NCBI RefSeq assembly: GCF_000308415.1
Contig: NZ_BAFS01000275.1
Span: 1 to 61,565 of the forward strand
Direction of reading: 5' to 3'
DNA length: 61,565 bases
From: Nocardia asiatica NBRC 100129
GTDB lineage: Bacteria; Actinomycetota; Actinomycetes; Mycobacteriales; Mycobacteriaceae
Position numbers and translations under genes: made by a program. Position 1 is the stretch's first letter; every line of letters begins with the position of its first letter. The notes under the pieces were generated by a model, which saw nothing but the letters and a program-made list of their open reading frames with translations, ran no database searches and had not been told where the DNA came from. Positions 57,895-61,565 of this stretch are shown here, piece by piece.

Positions 57895-58932
57895 ATGCGG
57901 GACATCGTCGACGACCTGTTGCGGGTGTGGCACTCGGGCCGGACCGGCGGACTCGGCACCATCGTGCGCACCGTGGGGGCGGCCCCCTTGCCGGTGGGCT
58001 CGGCGATGCTGGTCGACCCGGACGGGGGCGTGCACGGCTCGGTGGCCGCGGGCGGGCTGGAGGACATCGCGTACGAGGCGGTGCTCCAGGCCGCGCGTAC
58101 CGGCCGCCGCGCGATGCACCGCTTCGGCGTGGCCGCCGCCCTGGATTCCAGCGCGAACGGCGAGGGGATGGTGGACGTCTTCACCGAACCGTTCTCTCGA
58201 AGACACTTCCCGGAGTTCCCGGATGTCGCCGCGGAGATCGCGGCGCACCGCAGGGTCACCGTCTTCACGGTGGTGTGGAACTCCGATGCCGACCTGATCG
58301 GCCAGCACCTGATCACCGACAAGAGACACGCCACCGAATTGGTCGCGTTACCGGATTCGGACGTCTTCGTCTCCTCCTTCGCCCCGCCGCCGCGACTGAT
58401 CATCTTCGGCGCCAATTCCTTCGCCGCCGCACTCACCGTGCAGGCCGAGTTGCTCGGCTACCGGGTGACGATCTGCGACTCGCGCCCCAATTTCGCTACG
58501 CCGGAATCATTTCCCGGCGCGGAGGTCGTGGTCGACTGGCCGCACCGCTACCTCAACACGCTCTCCGCGGCCGGTGAGATCGACCGCAGCACCGCGATAG
58601 TCGTGCTGTCGCCCGATCCCACCTTCGAGATCCCGCTGCTCACCGTGGCGCTGCGACTACCCGAGCTCGGCTATCTCGGCGCCATGGGCTCGCGCCAGGT
58701 GCACATCCGGCGCATGGAGGACCTGCAGGCAGGCGGTTTCAGCGCGGAGACGCTCGCGCGACTGCATTCGCCCGCGGGCTTGGACATCGGCGCGCGCACC
58801 GCGCCCGAGATGGCGGTCGCGATCGCGGCCGAACTGCTCGCCGTCCGCGCCGCGCAACCGGCGCGAGCGGCCGACCCGTACAGCGGTGAATTTCCCATCA
58901 CGCCGAAAACCGCTGTGGGAATGAGCATCTAG
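57895..58932 (+). CDS. xdhC: XdhC/CoxI family molybdenum enzyme maturation factor
   Basis: 345 residues: N-terminal XdhC_CoxI domain (LATIVRTVGAAPLPVGSAML-type, with GSVAAGGLEDIAYEA) and C-terminal Rossmann-like domain (PRLIIFGANSFAAALTVQA, YLGAMGSRQVHIRRMEDL, IGARTAPEMAVAIAAELL). XdhC proteins bind Moco, promote its sulfuration and insert it into XDH. Divergently placed from the xdh genes but in the same cluster. Its TAG directly abuts the convergent substrate-binding-protein stop with no spacer. Confidence 0.92.
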   Translation: MRDIVDDLLRVWHSGRTGGLGTIVRTVGAAPLPVGSAMLVDPDGGVHGSVAAGGLEDIAYEAVLQAARTGRRAMHRFGVAAALDSSANGEGMVDVFTEPFSRRHFPEFPDVAAEIAAHRRVTVFTVVWNSDADLIGQHLITDKRHATELVALPDSDVFVSSFAPPPRLIIFGANSFAAALTVQAELLGYRVTICDSRPNFATPESFPGAEVVVDWPHRYLNTLSAAGEIDRSTAIVVLSPDPTFEIPLLTVALRLPELGYLGAMGSRQVHIRRMEDLQAGGFSAETLARLHSPAGLDIGARTAPEMAVAIAAELLAVRAAQPARAADPYSGEFPITPKTAVGMSI

Positions 58933-60021
58933 TCACTTCAGGCCGGGATTCTCGGCATACACCTCGCGTAGCACGGACAGGTCGAACAGCTGCGCGGCCT
59001 TGATCTCGATCTTCGCGGTGCGCAGCGCGGCGATGTTCTGCTCGACCAGCGCGTCGGTCATGGAGAGCAGGCCATGGGCGGCTGTGTCCGCTGAAACCAC
59101 CAGATCGTTCTGCGCGATCGCCTCTTTCGTCTGCTCGGCGAGATCGAGTTTCTGGTCCTTGCCGTACACCTCGACCGCGAGCCGGGCCGATTCGGCCGGG
59201 TCCGCCACCGCGTCCTTCCAGCCCCTGATCTCGGCGGCCAGGAACGCCTTCAGCTTGTCGCGCTCGTTGTCGATGGTGGACTGCGCGACGGTGAGCGTCT
59301 CGGCGACCAGCGGCAGACCGAAATCGGCGAAGAGGAAGTGCGTATTCGCGAATCCCTTGGCCGACAGCGTGATCGGCTCGTTGGTCACATAGCTCACCCA
59401 CCCGTCGACCTCGCCGTTGGCCAGCGGGGTCGGGTCGAACTGCGCGGGCACGACGGTGACGTCCCCCGGCTTCATCCCGTTGGCGGTGAGCAGCGCGTTG
59501 AAGATCAACTGGTTGGTATCCTGCACACCGATTTTGCGGCCCTTCATGTCCGCGGGCGCCATGATCGGTCGCGCGGCCGAGGAGACGATCGCGAACGGAT
59601 TCTTCTGATAGGTGGTGGCGACGATCTTGGCCGGAAGCCCCTCCAGGATCGCGGGTGCGGTGGTTTGCGGCGCGGACAACCCCAGCCACACCTTCCCGGT
59701 GTCCAAACCGGCCTCCGCCGACGTGCTGGCCGCGCCGCCCGCGATCAGGTCGACCGAGCCGAAACCGGCCTCGCGGAAATAGCCGCGCGCGTCGGCGAAG
59801 TATTCGCCCGCGAATTCGATGTTCTTCAGCCAGGACAGCTGCACCGCGACGCTGCCGTATTTCGAGCCGTCCGACCTGGTGCCGCCCGAAGCGTCGCCGG
59901 AGTTTCCGCCGCAGGCGGCCAGCGCTCCCGCGCCGCCCAGCGCGGCGCCGGCGAGCGCGGAGTAACGGAGAAACGAGCGTCGGTTCAGGTGCCCGAACGT
60001 GGAGCGTTGCACGGGTGTCAT
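58933..60021 (-). CDS. ABC transporter substrate-binding lipoprotein, NMT1/SsuA type
   Basis: 362 residues. Twin-arginine-like RRSFLRYSA then lipobox ALAAC with Cys37 for lipid anchoring. Mature part is the NMT1/THI5-like fold: VAVQLSWLKNIEFAGEYFAD, GRKIGVQDTNQLIFNALL, ANTHFLFADFGLPLVAE. Such proteins carry nitrate, sulfonates, or pyrimidine/purine-like heterocycles. Next to a purine cluster, a nucleobase or ureide ligand is plausible; sequence alone does not settle it. The two permease genes precede it on the same strand. Confidence 0.88.
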   Translation of the reverse strand: MTPVQRSTFGHLNRRSFLRYSALAGAALGGAGALAACGGNSGDASGGTRSDGSKYGSVAVQLSWLKNIEFAGEYFADARGYFREAGFGSVDLIAGGAASTSAEAGLDTGKVWLGLSAPQTTAPAILEGLPAKIVATTYQKNPFAIVSSAARPIMAPADMKGRKIGVQDTNQLIFNALLTANGMKPGDVTVVPAQFDPTPLANGEVDGWVSYVTNEPITLSAKGFANTHFLFADFGLPLVAETLTVAQSTIDNERDKLKAFLAAEIRGWKDAVADPAESARLAVEVYGKDQKLDLAEQTKEAIAQNDLVVSADTAAHGLLSMTDALVEQNIAALRTAKIEIKAAQLFDLSVLREVYAENPGLK

Positions 60022-60112
60022 GGGCCGAATCTAGGTGTAGCGCGTTTCATTTTCTTTACTTTGGCGTTCCGAGCGCGGATTCCCCGCCGATTCCGCTGGG
60101 GCGACAGGTCGA

Positions 60113-60910
60113 TCACAGTCGTCCGGCTTCCGGTCCGAACCGGGCGAGCACCAGGTTCTCGATGACGCCGACGATCGCGTAGAGCGCCACGGACACCAGC
60201 GTGACGAGCACGATCGAGGCCCACAGCTTGCTGTACTGGAACGTGGGAACGGCCCGGATCAGGCTGGCTCCCAGGCCCGTGCCGCTGCCCAGCCACTCGC
60301 CGAGCAACGCGCCGATCAGCGCGCCCGGCACCGAGATCCGCGCGGCGGCGAACACCGAGGGCAGCGCCGCGGGCACGGCCACCATGCGCAAGCCGGTCCA
60401 CCTCGACCCGCCGTAGGCGGCCACCAGCTCCAGCGCCTGGCGCGGCGCGTCGCGCAGACCCGCCATGATCATGACCAGGGCGGGGAAGAACACCACGATC
60501 GCGGCGAGCACCGCTACCCCGGCCAGGCCGCGGCCGAACACCAGCACGATGATCGGCGTGAGCGCGACCAGCGGCACCGAGCGCAGCAGCATCGCCACGG
60601 GAAGGAAGGTCTGCTCGACCGCGGCGAACGACACGAACAGGGCCGCGACCACCAGCGCCGCCAGCATCCCCGCACCGAACCCGATGGCCGCGTCGCGCAG
60701 CGTGATCCACAGGTCGTCCAGGATCGCCTGCCGCGCGGCGGCGGCGTTGGGCGCGGTCACCAGATAGGTCCAGATATCGCCCGGTGTCTTGCCGACCCGC
60801 GGGCCGACCTGCGGAAATGCCTCGAGGAAGACGTACCAGATCGCCAGCATCAACAGCAGCGAGGTGGCCAGCGGGAACAGGAAGATCCCGATTCGTCGCA
60901 GGAGTCTCAC
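60113..60910 (-). CDS. ABC transporter permease
   Basis: 265 residues, six membrane helices, BPD_transp_1 domain. The EAA-like loop is seen as LELVAAYGGSRWTGLRMVAVP then AALPSVFAAARISVPGALIGALLGEWL. Belongs with the lipoprotein at 58933 and the second permease. The ATPase gene is not in the window and is expected to the right. Confidence 0.92.
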   Translation of the reverse strand: MRLLRRIGIFLFPLATSLLLMLAIWYVFLEAFPQVGPRVGKTPGDIWTYLVTAPNAAAARQAILDDLWITLRDAAIGFGAGMLAALVVAALFVSFAAVEQTFLPVAMLLRSVPLVALTPIIVLVFGRGLAGVAVLAAIVVFFPALVMIMAGLRDAPRQALELVAAYGGSRWTGLRMVAVPAALPSVFAAARISVPGALIGALLGEWLGSGTGLGASLIRAVPTFQYSKLWASIVLVTLVSVALYAIVGVIENLVLARFGPEAGRL

Positions 60911-60962
60911 CGGGCGTCCTCCTCGAGCCTGGTCGGCCGGACATGCTTCGCGCGGGAGCTTT

Positions 60963-61565
60963 TCATCGCCCCTCCCGGGCGGTCCACGGGGCCGCCAACC
61001 GCGCGGCCCCCGCCACCAGTGCGTATCCGAGCCCGGCCAACGCGGCGGCGGCCAATGCCATGCCCCAGGTGCGCGGCACGTTGTAGGAGGTCTGCGCGGC
61101 GGTCAGCGCGACCCCGATGCCGCTGTCCACGCCGCCGAGGTACTCGCCGATGATCGCGCCGAGCACGGCCGAGGGCGCGGCGATCTTCAAGGCGGCGAAG
61201 GTGCTCGGCAGCGCCGAGATCGCCTGCACCCGGTACAGCTGCTGCCAGCGTCCGCCACCGTAGGCGCGCACCAGGTCCAAGCTGGCCCGGTCGGCCGAGC
61301 GCAATCCGGCGACGGTGCCGACCATGGTGGTGAAGAAGCAGTACATGGCCGCCAAGAACACCGTCGGCGTGCGTCCGCCGAAGACCACCAGGATGATCGG
61401 GCCCAGCGCGAGCAGCGGCGTGCAATAGCTCAGGATCGCCAGCTGCGTGGCCAGCGACTCGATCGGCGGCACCAGCATGATCAGCACTGCCAGCGCGATG
61501 GCGAGACCGTTGCCCCAGACGAACCCCTTCAGCGCGCCGAGCGCGGTGATCCGGAAATTGGGGCC
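60963..61565 (-). CDS. ABC transporter permease, C-terminal part
   Basis: Partial gene: about 200 C-terminal residues are inside; the start lies beyond the right edge. It is a paralogue of the downstream permease with the same EAA-type loop (LVRAYGGGRWQQLYRVQAI, then ALPSTFAALKIAAPSAVLGAIIGEYLGG in shorter words: LPSTFAALKIAAPSAVLGA). Ends before a 52-nt gap. The pair would make a heterodimeric channel. Confidence 0.92.
   Translation of the reverse strand, partial: GPNFRITALGALKGFVWGNGLAIALAVLIMLVPPIESLATQLAILSYCTPLLALGPIILVVFGGRTPTVFLAAMYCFFTTMVGTVAGLRSADRASLDLVRAYGGGRWQQLYRVQAISALPSTFAALKIAAPSAVLGAIIGEYLGGVDSGIGVALTAAQTSYNVPRTWGMALAAAALAGLGYALVAGAARLAAPWTAREGR

Noticed and set aside
1..61565. 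CRISPR arrays, insertion sequences, rRNA
   Set aside because: No regularly spaced repeats, transposase frames or rRNA-like stretches were found on reading both strands.

Overview
The window is high-G+C actinobacterial DNA, most likely from Nocardia or a close mycolic-acid relative. Evidence: a mycothiol gene (mshA) at the left edge, HbhA-like adhesin, LprQ-type L,D-transpeptidase, EspG chaperone, XRE-DUF397 pairs, leaderless TANNNT promoters and many GTG starts joined by 4-nt ATGA/GTGA overlaps. No rRNA, tRNA, insertion sequence or CRISPR array was seen.

Layout. 1-16.9 kb is a conserved core block: mshA (partial), alpha/beta hydrolase, SDR, mscL, lprQ-like Ldt, murB, two DUF2505 genes, methyltransferase, AbiEi-like, LmeA-like, deoC, GNAT, vapBC, purU, hydrolase, DUF2516, hbhA, XRE regulator, DUF445, TetR. 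Several of these follow the M. tuberculosis order Rv0472c-Rv0486. 17.1-25.8 kb: ABC1 kinase, enoyl-reductase-family protein, methyltransferase, TetR/tautomerase with a truncated dehydrogenase remnant, a GntR regulator with two tiny genes, an orphan type VII secretion module (PE-like, PPE-like, EspG) and PPK2. 26-35 kb: LLM oxidoreductase, carboxylesterase with an orphaned operator and a tetR remnant, DsbA-like/VKOR pair, HtrA protease, Zn-alcohol dehydrogenase, AI-2E-type permease, TPR protein. 35.3-40.5 kb: metE, fadB2, aceA; fadB2 and aceA each end in a copy of a two-hairpin palindromic element whose copies differ by changes that largely keep pairing.

40.8-46.6 kb is an accessory stretch: a three-gene operon of small paralogous unknowns, an XRE-DUF397 pair, a secreted protein split by a frameshift, and unknown genes with visibly lower G+C.

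46.6-58.9 kb is a near-complete purine/ureide catabolic cluster: allantoinase (PuuE type), allantoicase, a DUF6986-type protein, xanthine dehydrogenase (fused FeS-Mo subunit plus FAD subunit), 8-oxoguanine deaminase, uricase, HIU hydrolase and OHCU decarboxylase on the minus strand, with divergent MocA-like and XdhC-like cofactor maturation genes. It is followed by an NMT1/SsuA-type ABC transporter that runs off the right edge. Together they would take oxidised purines through urate and S-allantoin to ureidoglycolate and urea. A recurring oddity is that several spacers consist of degenerate copies of the adjacent gene boundary (murB/DUF2505, ppk2 3' end, allantoinase start).
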